From: Peptostreptococcus faecalis
GTDB lineage: Bacteria > Bacillota > Clostridia > Peptostreptococcales > Peptostreptococcaceae
Reading direction: 5' to 3'
Assembly (NCBI RefSeq): GCF_900240845.1
Contig: NZ_OERU01000001.1
Coordinates: 517,079-581,078 of the forward strand
DNA length: 64,000 nt
Below, piece after piece: positions 26,967-36,068 of this stretch. A program made the translations under genes and the position numbers. How positions within the stretch are numbered: position 1 is the first letter of the stretch; the number at the start of each line of letters is the position of its first letter. Below the pieces are notes generated by a model that saw only the letters and a program-made list of their open reading frames with translations, was not told the origin of the DNA and made no database searches.

Positions 26967-27974
26967 ATGAAATTTAGTAAAAGTATTCAAGCAATCGATT
27001 CGCACACAGCTGGAGAAGCAACTCGTATAGTTGTTGGTGGAATACCTAATATTAAAGGGAAGAATATGCCGGAAAAGAAACAGTGGCTAGAAGATAATCT
27101 AGATCATATTAGAACAGCAATTATGTTAGAGCCAAGAGGACACAATGATATGTTCGGTTCAATAATAACTCAGCCTACTGTAGATGAAGCAGACTATGGA
27201 ATTATTTTTATGGACGGTGGCGGATACCTTAATATGTGTGGCCACGGAACAATCGGGGCTATGACAGCTGCTGTTGAAACAGGAATGGTACCAGTTACAG
27301 AACCAATTACTAATGTAGTTCAGGAAGCTCCTGCAGGTATAATTAGAGGATCTGTTGAAGTAGAAGATGGAAAGGCTAAGAAAGTTTCTTTCAAAAACGT
27401 TCCTTCTTTCTTATACAAAAAAGATCAAGAAGTTGAACTTCCAGGATACGGAAAAGTTAAATTTGATATATCATTCGGAGGTAGTTTCTTTGCTATTATA
27501 AGAGCAGATCAGATAGGCGTTGAAATTGTTCCTGAAAATGCAGGAATATTAAATACTGTTGGTATGCAACTTCTTGAAATAGTAAATAAAGAAATACCAG
27601 TTCAACATCCTGAATTACCACATATTCACACTGTTGATTTAATTGAATGGTGGTCAGAAACAGACACTCCAGGTGCAACTCTTAAAAACTGTGTTGTATT
27701 TGGTCAGGGTCAAGTAGATAGATCTCCTTGTGGAACAGGTACAAGTGCTAAGCTTGCTACTCTTTTTGCTAGAGGAGAGTTCAAAGAAGGTGAAAAGTTT
27801 GTATATGAATCAATACTTGGAACTTTATTTGAAGGTGAAATAGTAGAAAAGACTAAGGTAGGAGATTATGATGCTATAATCCCTCAAATTTCAGGATCTG
27901 CATATATAACAGGTTTCAATAACTTTGTTATAGATGAAACTGATCCAGTAAAATATGGATTCATATTGAAATAA
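26967..27974 (+). CDS. prdF: Proline racemase
   Basis: 335 residues. Two-base racemase that makes the D-proline used by PrdAB. Catalytic cysteines C91 in 'YLNMCGHGTIG' and C255 in 'DRSPCGTGTSAK'. GGAGGT precedes ATG 26967. The 148-nt gap from prdE contains a TATAAT at 26899-26904, but no -35, so a local promoter is only possible. Confidence 0.97.
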   Translation: MKFSKSIQAIDSHTAGEATRIVVGGIPNIKGKNMPEKKQWLEDNLDHIRTAIMLEPRGHNDMFGSIITQPTVDEADYGIIFMDGGGYLNMCGHGTIGAMTAAVETGMVPVTEPITNVVQEAPAGIIRGSVEVEDGKAKKVSFKNVPSFLYKKDQEVELPGYGKVKFDISFGGSFFAIIRADQIGVEIVPENAGILNTVGMQLLEIVNKEIPVQHPELPHIHTVDLIEWWSETDTPGATLKNCVVFGQGQVDRSPCGTGTSAKLATLFARGEFKEGEKFVYESILGTLFEGEIVEKTKVGDYDAIIPQISGSAYITGFNNFVIDETDPVKYGFILK

Positions 27975-28056
27975 GAAATTTAAATTTTATATTTAGATAA
28001 TATTATTAATATGACTTTTCCAATTTATAAAATATAAAATTAGGAGACGAAAAGTT

Positions 28057-28941
28057 ATGATTATAAAAATACTACAAATATTACTATATGTTGCTTTTAT
28101 AGGTTTTGCATTTGTATTTATAAAAGATCTATTGAAAGCTAAAAAAGAAAATACGTTTGAAGATGAAAAAATTTGGAAACCAGCTGTTACTGGATTTGTA
28201 ACAAACTTTTTTGATACACTTGGTATAGGTTCATTTGCACCATCGATGTTCTTCTTTAAAGCTTTTAGACACAACCTTAGAGACAAACAAATACCTGGAA
28301 CATTAAACGTTGCAGATGCCCTTCCAGTAATGTTGGAAGCAATATTATTTATTGGAGCTACTAATGTCGACTCAGTAACATTAGTTTCTTTAATAGGCGC
28401 TGCAGTAGTAGGTTCTTATGTTGGTGCAGGGATTATGTCTAAGATTAAAGAAAGAACTGTACAGATTGTAATGGGTGTTGCTTTATTAATTTCAGCAATT
28501 CTTTTCCTAGCATCTGTTATGAAGTGGATTCCATTAGGAGGAACTGCTCTTGGACTTAGTGGTGTTAAACTTGTAGCAGGAATAGTTATTTTCCTAGGAC
28601 TAGGAATGTTAATGACAGCAGGTGTAGGTCTATATGCTCCAGCTATGGTAGTTGTATATGCAATGGGAATGGATCCTATGGCAGCATTCCCAATTATGAT
28701 GGGTTCATGCGCGTTATTGATGCCAGTTGCATCAGCTAAGTTTATAAAGGAAAATGCATATGCTAAAAAAAATGCAGCTATTATAGCTATTTCAGGTATA
28801 ATAGGTGTAGGATGTGCATTCCCATTCGTATCTAGCTTAGATATAGAAAAATTGAAAATACTAGTAATTGTTGTTGTATTAGCTACAGCATTTATGATGC
28901 TTAAAGCAGCATTTACTAACAAAGAAGAAAATAGCATATAG
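28057..28941 (+). CDS. TSUP/TauE-SafE-family membrane permease
   Basis: 294 residues with about eight hydrophobic helices and the repeated TSUP pattern ('AAVVGSYVGAGIMSKI', 'GMLMTAGVGLYAPAMVVVYAMGM'). The family exports or imports small organic or sulfur anions; substrate unknown. It starts 82 nt after prdF without a terminator between them, so it may be co-transcribed and serve the proline pathway (for example amino acid or 5-aminovalerate movement); that is a guess. TTAGGAG precedes ATG 28057. Confidence 0.8.
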   Translation: MIIKILQILLYVAFIGFAFVFIKDLLKAKKENTFEDEKIWKPAVTGFVTNFFDTLGIGSFAPSMFFFKAFRHNLRDKQIPGTLNVADALPVMLEAILFIGATNVDSVTLVSLIGAAVVGSYVGAGIMSKIKERTVQIVMGVALLISAILFLASVMKWIPLGGTALGLSGVKLVAGIVIFLGLGMLMTAGVGLYAPAMVVVYAMGMDPMAAFPIMMGSCALLMPVASAKFIKENAYAKKNAAIIAISGIIGVGCAFPFVSSLDIEKLKILVIVVVLATAFMMLKAAFTNKEENSI

Positions 28942-28999
28942 TTAGTTTAGTATGGTTAAATGTAATAAATCAGAAATAAACTAAGATGATATTATCTAG

Positions 29000-29030
29000 C
29001 GTCCTCGAATTAACATTCGGGGACGTTTTA
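29000..29030 (+). terminator. Terminator after the TSUP gene
   Basis: 11-bp stem (29000-29010 with 29015-29025, one G-U) followed by TTTTA. Ends the prd transcription unit. Confidence 0.65.
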
Positions 29031-29169
29031 AATTAGAAATAATACAAGTGATAATATTATATCAATTGGTTGAAATTTATTTATATCAAATGTAAAATAG
29101 AATATGTGGAATACTAGTTATTTTATTAGTTTATAAAACTATATTAGCAAAATTAAAGAGGAGGTAGAA

Positions 29170-30231
29170 ATGAAAGATTTTAAAGAAATATTCAAAGGAG
29201 TAATTTTTTGTCTTTTAATTGCAGTACCGTCCTTTTTTTTGGGAGATATTGCACCTGTAGTAGGAGGTGCTGTTTTTTCTATTTTAATAGGGATTATAGT
29301 AGGTGCTGTATTTAAGCAAAAAAAAGAAGAGTATAGAATTGGAATTAATTTTGTTTCAAAAAAAGTATTGCAATACGCAGTAATACTATTAGGATTTGGA
29401 CTGAATTTGCAAGTTGTTCTAAGTGTTGGTAAGGAATCTCTGCCGATAATTGTATCGACAATAGCAACCTCACTTTTAATATCATACTTTATGTGCAAAT
29501 GGATGCATATACCAGAAAAGATTTCTGTACTGGTAGGAGTCGGTTCTTCAATCTGTGGAGGATCTGCTATAGCTGCAACCGCACCTGTAATCGATGCAGA
29601 TAATGATGAGATAGCACAAGCAATATCTGTTATTTTTTTGTTCAATGTGATAGCAGCTTTAATATTTCCTACATTAGGTGATATAATAGGTCTGACTAAT
29701 AAAGGATTTGCAATTTTCGCAGGAACAGCAGTAAATGATACTTCTTCTGTTACAGCAGCAGCATCCTCATGGGATAATATTCATAATACGGGAACTGCGG
29801 TATTAGATTCAGCGACAATAGTAAAGCTTACTAGAACTTTAGCAATCATACCAATAACATTTTTCTTGTCACTTTATTACTCTAAGAAAAAAAGCAAAGG
29901 ATCTTCAAGTCATAAATTATCTTTAAAATCACTAGTTCCTAGTTTTATAATTTACTTTATTTTATGTTCTCTATTGACTACAATAGTTGAACTTCTGATA
30001 TCTAATGGTACTATTACAGGTAGTTTGGCGAGTACTATACCGTTATTTTTCTCATTTATGAAAAAAGTGAGTAAATTCTTTATAATAATGGCAATGGGAG
30101 CAATAGGTCTTAATACAGATATTATAAAATTAATAAAAACGGGTGGAAAACCACTTTTTATGGGTTTTTGTTGTTGGATAGGGATTATAGGAGTAAGTTT
30201 GCTGATACAGAATTTAACAGGAATTATGTAA
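29170..30231 (+). CDS. YeiH-family putative sulfate exporter
   Basis: 353 residues, about ten hydrophobic helices. 'VGSSICGGSAIAATAPVIDADNDEIAQAISVIFLFNVIAA' and 'FAGTAVNDTSSVTAA' are typical of the YeiH/UPF0324 family. Ions carried are not proven for the family. AGAGGAGGT precedes ATG 29170. A single gene with an extra 24-bp tandem duplication downstream. Confidence 0.85.
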   Translation: MKDFKEIFKGVIFCLLIAVPSFFLGDIAPVVGGAVFSILIGIIVGAVFKQKKEEYRIGINFVSKKVLQYAVILLGFGLNLQVVLSVGKESLPIIVSTIATSLLISYFMCKWMHIPEKISVLVGVGSSICGGSAIAATAPVIDADNDEIAQAISVIFLFNVIAALIFPTLGDIIGLTNKGFAIFAGTAVNDTSSVTAAASSWDNIHNTGTAVLDSATIVKLTRTLAIIPITFFLSLYYSKKKSKGSSSHKLSLKSLVPSFIIYFILCSLLTTIVELLISNGTITGSLASTIPLFFSFMKKVSKFFIIMAMGAIGLNTDIIKLIKTGGKPLFMGFCCWIGIIGVSLLIQNLTGIM

Positions 30232-30256
30232 TGGTTAAGTTAAGTAATTAATATAA

Positions 30257-30304
30257 AATAAATATAGAGTGATTACTAAAAATAAATATAGAATGATTAG
30301 TAAA
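30257..30304. repeat. 24-bp tandem duplication
   Basis: Two adjacent copies of AAATAAATATAGARTGATTASTAA-type sequence with period 24 and about two mismatches, between yeiH and mtnN. Confidence 0.6.
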
Positions 30305-30329
30305 AAAAAGAGTAGGAGAAATACAGTTT

Positions 30330-31046
30330 TTGTATAAAAAAATCAATATGAAAAAAATAGGAATAATAGGAGCGATGGACGAAGAAGTAAGAGAACTGAC
30401 TTCTGAGCTGGAAAATAAAAAAACACGTAATATAGCGGGATTGAATTTTAATGAAGGTATACTTCATGGAAAAGATGTAGTAGTTGTTGAATGTGGTATA
30501 GCTAAAGTAAATGCTGCGATGTGCACGCAAATTTTAATTAGCGAATTCGGAGTAGATGCTGTGATAAATACAGGTGTTGCGGGAGCGTTATATGATGAAT
30601 TAAAAATAAATGATATTGTCATATCAACAGATTCTGTACAGTATGATGTAGATGCATCGGCAGCGGGGGAAATTGTTGGCACAATACCTAGAATGGATAC
30701 ATCAGTCTTTAAAGCAGATGAGAGATTGATCGATATTGCATATGATGCTTTTCTTGAAGAAAAAACTGAGTTTAAAGCATATAAGGGAAGAGTTGTGACA
30801 GGAGATCAGTTTGTAGCCGACAAAGAAAAAAAAGAGTACTTAAAAAGAGAATTTGGAGGATATTGTTGTGAAATGGAAGGTGCAGCGATGGCACATGTAG
30901 CACACTGCAATAATATACCATTTGTAATAATAAGAGCAATATCTGATAATGCAGATAGTTCTGCGGATAAATCATACGAAGAATTTGTGGAAAAAGCCGC
31001 AACGACATCTAAGAAAATGGTAGATAATATATTAAAAAGACTTTAA
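30330..31046 (+). CDS. mtnN: 5'-methylthioadenosine/S-adenosylhomocysteine nucleosidase
   Basis: About 238 residues. Cleaves MTA, SAH and 5'-deoxyadenosine to adenine. 'KKIGIIGAMDEEV', 'VNTGVAGALYDEL'-like and 'AISDNADSSADKSYEEF' (catalytic Asp) mark the family. Start uncertain: AGGAG at 30314 is 11 nt from TTG 30330, but 29 nt from the more usual ATG 30348, which has no ribosome site. I favour TTG 30330. Confidence 0.93.
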   Translation: MYKKINMKKIGIIGAMDEEVRELTSELENKKTRNIAGLNFNEGILHGKDVVVVECGIAKVNAAMCTQILISEFGVDAVINTGVAGALYDELKINDIVISTDSVQYDVDASAAGEIVGTIPRMDTSVFKADERLIDIAYDAFLEEKTEFKAYKGRVVTGDQFVADKEKKEYLKREFGGYCCEMEGAAMAHVAHCNNIPFVIIRAISDNADSSADKSYEEFVEKAATTSKKMVDNILKRL

Positions 31047-31058
31047 AAGTGTAAAGTA

Positions 31059-31087
31059 TTGAAACCTTTTTCCACAGGTGATATAAT
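31059..31087 (+). promoter_or_regulatory. sigma-A promoter of trpS
   Basis: TTGAAA (31059-31064), 17-bp spacer, TATAAT (31082-31087) with TGA extended -10. Confidence 0.8.
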
Positions 31088-31130
31088 AATAGGATAAAAG
31101 CCTTGCAATAACTTAAGGAGATAATTGACT

Positions 31131-32138
31131 ATGAATGAACAGGGAAAGAAAGTTATATTTAGTGGAGTACAACCATCAGGTAAGATGACTTTAGGAAATT
31201 ATTTAGGAGCGATAAAAAGCTGGACTAATTTACAAAATGAATATGAGTGCTTTTTCAGCATGGTTGATATGCATGCAATTACAGTGCCTCAAGACCCAGA
31301 AGTTTTAAGAAACCAAACTATAGAATTACTAGCACAGTTTATTGCTTGTGGTATTGATCCAGAGCAAAATACAATATTTATTCAATCGCATGTGCACCAG
31401 CATGCAGAACTTAACTGGGCACTTTGTACGATGACTTATATGGGTGAATTAAATAGAATGACACAATTTAAAGATAAGTCTAAAAAGAGTGAAGCTAATT
31501 TAAATGCGGGACTATTTACATATCCTGTACTTATGGCAGCGGATATATTACTTTATCAAGCTGATTTAGTTCCAGTAGGTGATGATCAGAAACAGCATCT
31601 AGAACTTGCTAGAGAGTTGGCAAATAGATTTAATAATAAATATTCAGAAACATTTGTAGTTCCAGACGGATATTTTCCAAAGGGAACAGCAAGAGTTATG
31701 AGTCTGCAAGAACCTTTAAATAAGATGAGTAAGTCGGATTCAAACGAAAATGGATATATACTTTTAGCAGAAGATGAAAAAACAACAATTAAGAAGATAA
31801 AAAGAGCTGTTACAGACTCAATTGGTGAAGTTAATTATACTGATGAACAGCCTGGATTAAAAAACTTAATCAATATCTACTCAGCAATTAGCGATAAAAC
31901 GGTTGAAGATATTGTTAAAATGTATGAAGGTAAGGGATATGGAGCTTTTAAAGGCGATATGGCAGAAGTTGTCGTTGAAAAACTGAGATCTATAAGAGAA
32001 AAATATAAATACTTACTTGAAAACAGAGATTACTTAGAACAAATATACGTTAAGGGTGCTCAAAAAGCGGAAGTTAGAGCAGAAAAAACTTTAAAAGACG
32101 TGTATGATAAGATAGGTTTTATACCTAGAAAATTTTAA
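31131..32138 (+). CDS. trpS: Tryptophanyl-tRNA synthetase
   Basis: 335 residues, full length class I synthetase. HIGH-like 'SGKMTLGNYLGA' and 'KMSKS' in 'LNKMSKSDSNENG'. ATG 31131 follows AAGGAG by 10 nt; a TTG at 31125 is also in frame. The leader is too short for a T-box. Confidence 0.97.
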   Translation: MNEQGKKVIFSGVQPSGKMTLGNYLGAIKSWTNLQNEYECFFSMVDMHAITVPQDPEVLRNQTIELLAQFIACGIDPEQNTIFIQSHVHQHAELNWALCTMTYMGELNRMTQFKDKSKKSEANLNAGLFTYPVLMAADILLYQADLVPVGDDQKQHLELARELANRFNNKYSETFVVPDGYFPKGTARVMSLQEPLNKMSKSDSNENGYILLAEDEKTTIKKIKRAVTDSIGEVNYTDEQPGLKNLINIYSAISDKTVEDIVKMYEGKGYGAFKGDMAEVVVEKLRSIREKYKYLLENRDYLEQIYVKGAQKAEVRAEKTLKDVYDKIGFIPRKF

Positions 32139-32151
32139 TACAGTTAATACT

Positions 32152-32194
32152 AATAAAAGTATCAGCTATTAGGTTAGCGATACTTTTATTTTGT
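32152..32194 (+). terminator. Terminator after trpS
   Basis: AATAAAAGTATC-A-GCTA (32152-32168) pairs with TAGC-GATACTTTTATT (32175-32190) around a 6-nt loop, then TTGTTA. Confidence 0.75.
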
Positions 32195-32199
32195 TAATA

Positions 32200-32208
32200 T
32201 GTTATAAT
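32200..32208 (+). promoter_or_regulatory. Extended -10 promoter of lspA operon
   Basis: TGTTATAAT, with TATAAT at 32203-32208 and TG at 32200-32201. No clear -35. Confidence 0.5.
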
Positions 32209-32236
32209 TAAGGTAAAATAAAAATAAGGAGTAATT

Positions 32237-32680
32237 ATGTATTTAATATTAATTTCTTTACTTATATTAATAGATCAAGTGACAAAAATAAATATAAAAT
32301 CATTTTTAAATAGTGAAGGCAGCTACGAGGTGATAAATAAAATTTTTTACCTAACTTATGTAGAAAATAGAGGTGCAGCATTTGGAATGTTTCAAAATTC
32401 CAAAGCTATTTTTATAATAGCTGCTCTAGGAGTAACTTTGGTAGGTATTTACTATTTATATAGGGTAGATTTAAATAAAATAACAAAAATTTCTATATGC
32501 ATGATAATTGCAGGTGCAATAGGAAATATGATAGATAGAGTTAGACTAGGATATGTGATAGACTTTTTTGATTTCAGATTTATATGGAGCTATGTTTTTA
32601 ACTTTGCGGATATACTAGTAGTTGTAGGTACTATTGTACTGTGCATTGAATTGCTTTTTGGTGGGAGTGACAAAAAATAA
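32237..32680 (+). CDS. lspA: Lipoprotein signal peptidase II
   Basis: 147 residues with four membrane helices. Family motifs 'VENRGAAFG', 'GNMIDRVRLGYVIDFFDF' and 'FNFADILV' carry the catalytic Asp pair. Removes signal peptides of prolipoproteins in the cytoplasmic membrane. Its TAA shares one base with the start of the next gene. Confidence 0.95.
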   Translation: MYLILISLLILIDQVTKINIKSFLNSEGSYEVINKIFYLTYVENRGAAFGMFQNSKAIFIIAALGVTLVGIYYLYRVDLNKITKISICMIIAGAIGNMIDRVRLGYVIDFFDFRFIWSYVFNFADILVVVGTIVLCIELLFGGSDKK

Positions 32681-33675
32681 TGAAGTTAGAGAATATGAAA
32701 AAAAATGACGATAATAAAGAAACTTTAAAAATAGAAGAAATTGACTCTCTAAATCAAGAAGTGGATGCTTTTAGTGTTCAAGAAAATGACGAAAATAAAC
32801 GATTAGACTTATATGTCTCCGAAATGTATAAAGATATATCGAGAAGTTATATACAAAAACTGATAAAAAATAGCAGGATATTAGTGAATTCTAAAATCGA
32901 GAAACCAAGTTATAAAGTAGAGATGGATGATCTTATTTATGTATCGATGCTAGAGCCTAAAGATACAGTAGCAATACCACAAGATATAAAAATAGATATA
33001 ATATATGAAGATGAAGATGTGTTGATAGTAAATAAGCCACAAGGTATGGTAGTTCATCCAGCTCCTGGGAATCCAGACAACACATTAGTAAATGCAGCAC
33101 TGTATCACTGCAATGGAAATCTATCATCAGTAAATGGCTTGATTAGACCAGGTATTGTGCATAGAATCGACAAGGATACATCAGGAATACTAGTGATTGC
33201 AAAAAACAACATGGCTCATGAACACTTAGCTGAGCAGTTTAAAGTACACTCAATCACAAGAGAATATGAAATGATATCTTTAGGGAATGTAAAATGGGAT
33301 GAGATGACAGTTGACAAACCTATAGGAAGAAATTCCAAAAACAGGTTGAAGATGGCAGTTGTGAACTCAGGTGGTAAAAATGCTGTTACACATTTTCATT
33401 TGATAGAAAGATATAGTGGATATAGTTATCTAAGAGCTAATTTGGAGACAGGAAGAACACATCAAATAAGGGTTCACAGTAGCTTTTTAAATCATCCAAT
33501 ATTGGGAGATTATCTATATGGATATAAAGAAAAAAAATTTCCTAAATTGAAAGGTCAAATGTTACATGCTAGAAAACTTGGATTTATACATCCAAGAACA
33601 GGTGAATACGTAGAATTTTCTTCAGAGTTACCAGAATATTTTAAGCGAGCTCTAGAGATTTTGAGAGAACAATGA
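32680..33675 (+). CDS. RluD-like 23S rRNA pseudouridine synthase
   Basis: 331 residues. A ~37-residue charged N-terminal extension, an S4 domain ('NKRLDLYVSEMYKDISRSYIQKLIK'), then the RluA/RluD catalytic core with the catalytic Asp in 'GIVHRIDKDTSGILV'. Which uridines are modified is not clear from sequence. Start codon overlaps lspA by one base. Confidence 0.9.
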   Translation: MKLENMKKNDDNKETLKIEEIDSLNQEVDAFSVQENDENKRLDLYVSEMYKDISRSYIQKLIKNSRILVNSKIEKPSYKVEMDDLIYVSMLEPKDTVAIPQDIKIDIIYEDEDVLIVNKPQGMVVHPAPGNPDNTLVNAALYHCNGNLSSVNGLIRPGIVHRIDKDTSGILVIAKNNMAHEHLAEQFKVHSITREYEMISLGNVKWDEMTVDKPIGRNSKNRLKMAVVNSGGKNAVTHFHLIERYSGYSYLRANLETGRTHQIRVHSSFLNHPILGDYLYGYKEKKFPKLKGQMLHARKLGFIHPRTGEYVEFSSELPEYFKRALEILREQ

Positions 33676-33730
33676 TAAATAGCGAGAGTAGTAATTTTTA
33701 GATTAGTATAATTTTATAGAGGGTGGTAAT

Positions 33731-34258
33731 ATGCAAAAGGCAAAGATAATGGATAAGGAAGCTATTTCTAGAGCTATTACTAGGATTAGTCATGAAATTA
33801 TAGAAAAAAACAAAGGTATTGATAATGTATGCATAGTTGGAATAAAAACTAAAGGTATACCACTTGCAAAGATGATTTCAAAAAAAATAGAACAAATAGA
33901 ACAGGTAGAAGTAGACTGTAATTTTATAGATATTACAAGATATAGAGATGATATTACTCACGATAAAATAATGTCTACTGTAGATGAAAATTTCAACTTA
34001 GATATAGAAAATAAAACTGTAGTATTAGTTGACGATGTATTGTATACAGGTAGAACTATTAGGGCGGCATTAGATTATATTATAGATAACGGAAGACCAA
34101 AACTAATACAACTTGCAGTGTTGATAGATAGAGGGCATAGAGAATTGCCTATTAGAGCAGATTATGTTGGTAAAAATGTTCCAACTTCAAAGAATGAGTT
34201 TATCCAAGTTATGTTAAATGAAGATGGAGAAGAAGATTCTGTAATAATATGCGAATAG
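33731..34258 (+). CDS. pyrR: PyrR bifunctional regulator/uracil phosphoribosyltransferase
   Basis: 175 residues. PRPP-binding '[18 protein letters not shown]'. Regulates pyrimidine genes by binding their mRNA and has a weak UPRT activity. The gene here has no pyr leader or biosynthesis genes beside it, so its target RNA lies elsewhere. GGGTGG precedes ATG 33731. Confidence 0.95.
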   Translation: MQKAKIMDKEAISRAITRISHEIIEKNKGIDNVCIVGIKTKGIPLAKMISKKIEQIEQVEVDCNFIDITRYRDDITHDKIMSTVDENFNLDIENKTVVLVDDVLYTGRTIRAALDYIIDNGRPKLIQLAVLIDRGHRELPIRADYVGKNVPTSKNEFIQVMLNEDGEEDSVIICE

Positions 34259-34293
34259 AATGTGAGTAAATTAATTATAAGGAAGTGTAGTGT

Positions 34294-36057
34294 ATGTCAT
34301 TTGACGGAATTGTAGTGAACTCCCTTTCAAGGGAATTAAAAAAAACTTTGGGAAATTCAAAAATAGATAAAGTGTACCAGCCTGAAAAAGATGAAATATG
34401 TTTAAAAATAAGGGCAAGACAAGAGTCTTACAAGCTTGTAATTAGTGCAAGTGCATCGAACCCAAGAACATACTTGGCTGATATGTATGAAAAAACTAAT
34501 CCTAAAAAAGCACCTGTATTTTGCATGACGTTGAGAAAGCACATACAAGGTGGAATAATCACAGATATAGAGCAAGTAGACTTTGAAAGAATTATAAAAA
34601 TATCTGTAGAATCATATGATGAGCTAAAAGAAAAAACATTGAAGTATTTATTTGTTGAGATAATGGGAAAACATAGTAATATTATTTTAGTTTCTCATAG
34701 TGGAAAAATAATTGATTCAATTAAAAGAATTCCACTAAGCGTAAGTCGATTAAGACAAGTATTGCCAGGAGCAGAGTACGAGTTACCTCCTAGTCAAAAT
34801 AAATTAAATCCACTGAAAAAAATATCTGTAGAAGAATTTAAAACATTATTGAAAGAAGATGACAATATTGTTAAATCTCTATATTCAAACATACTTGGAA
34901 TATCTCCACTAGTAGCTAAGGAAGTATGCTTTAGGTCAGGTGTATCTGTAGATAGTAAGATTAATGAAATATCTTTATCGAAATTTAATGAAATTATGTC
35001 AATTGTTGAAGGTATATTTGATGATTTAAAAAATGATATAGATTATCCGAATATGATAATAGATACCAAAAAAGATAAAATAGTAGAATTTAGTTCAATA
35101 GAGCTAAAACAATACCAAGATATGTCTGATATTAAAGATGATAGTATATCGGCGATTATCGAACAGTACTATCTTAAAAAAGATATAAAGGATAGGTTAA
35201 ATCAAAAATCTTCTTCAATGAAAAAAAGTATTTCTTTGAGATTAGATAGAGTAAACAACAAGATAAAAAAACAATTAAAAGAGCTTAGAGAGTCAGAAAA
35301 CGCACACGTGTATAAAACAAAAGGAGAATTGATAACCTCTTACATTTACATGATAAAAAAAGGGATGGAAAGCGTAGAGGTTTTGAATTTTTATGATGAA
35401 AATAATCCTATTATGATAAAGCTTAATCCTAATTTATCTCCATCTGAAAATGCACAAAAGTATTTCAAAAAATATAATAAATTAAAAAATGCCAATGAAG
35501 AATTAACAAAACTCCTTATTATAAATAAAGAGGAGTCGGAATATCTAGATAATATACTTCTTAGTATAGACAATAGCGAAAATAGTCAAGAATTAAAAGA
35601 GATAAGAGAAGAGCTTGTTAGAGAAGGATATTTAAAATCTAGAAATATGCCTAAGAAAAACAACAAGCCTAAAACAGTAATAATGAAGTACTTATCATCA
35701 AATGGAAATACAATAATGGTAGGTAGAAACAATAAACAAAATGACTATTTAACTCTTAAAATGGCTGATAATGATGATTACTGGTTCCATACAAAAGATA
35801 TTCCGGGGTCACACGTATTGTTGAAATGTGCGGGCAAACAGGTGAATGATGAAGAAATTAAAGAAGCTGCAACATTGGCTGCATATTATAGTAAAGCAAA
35901 AATGTCGTCAAATGTGCCGATAGATTACACTAGAAAGAAAAATGTAAAAAAACCATCAGGTGCTAAGCCGGGAATGGTAATATATGAAAAAAATAAAACT
36001 GTATATGTAACTCCAAGTGACGAAGAAAAAGCTAAGATTAAAAAAATAGAGGATTAG
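34294..36057 (+). CDS. rqcH: RqcH/NFACT-family protein
   Basis: 587 residues with NFACT-N ('MSFDGIVVNSLSRELK'), HhH and coiled coils (about 300-420), and the NFACT-R domain ('YWFHTKDIPGSHVLLK'). RqcH recruits tRNA-Ala to stalled 50S subunits and adds C-terminal alanine tails; family members were first called fibronectin-binding proteins. Starts after AAGGAAG. Full length. Confidence 0.92.
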   Translation: MSFDGIVVNSLSRELKKTLGNSKIDKVYQPEKDEICLKIRARQESYKLVISASASNPRTYLADMYEKTNPKKAPVFCMTLRKHIQGGIITDIEQVDFERIIKISVESYDELKEKTLKYLFVEIMGKHSNIILVSHSGKIIDSIKRIPLSVSRLRQVLPGAEYELPPSQNKLNPLKKISVEEFKTLLKEDDNIVKSLYSNILGISPLVAKEVCFRSGVSVDSKINEISLSKFNEIMSIVEGIFDDLKNDIDYPNMIIDTKKDKIVEFSSIELKQYQDMSDIKDDSISAIIEQYYLKKDIKDRLNQKSSSMKKSISLRLDRVNNKIKKQLKELRESENAHVYKTKGELITSYIYMIKKGMESVEVLNFYDENNPIMIKLNPNLSPSENAQKYFKKYNKLKNANEELTKLLIINKEESEYLDNILLSIDNSENSQELKEIREELVREGYLKSRNMPKKNNKPKTVIMKYLSSNGNTIMVGRNNKQNDYLTLKMADNDDYWFHTKDIPGSHVLLKCAGKQVNDEEIKEAATLAAYYSKAKMSSNVPIDYTRKKNVKKPSGAKPGMVIYEKNKTVYVTPSDEEKAKIKKIED

Positions 36058-36068
36058 TGGTGAAATAA

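Noticed and set aside
28416-28937. 173-residue - strand frame inside the TSUP permease
   Set aside because: Complement of hydrophobic codons; no own ribosome site and the + strand gene is convincing.
29139-29645. 168-residue - strand frame over yeiH
   Set aside because: Shadow of the YeiH gene, which has the family motifs.
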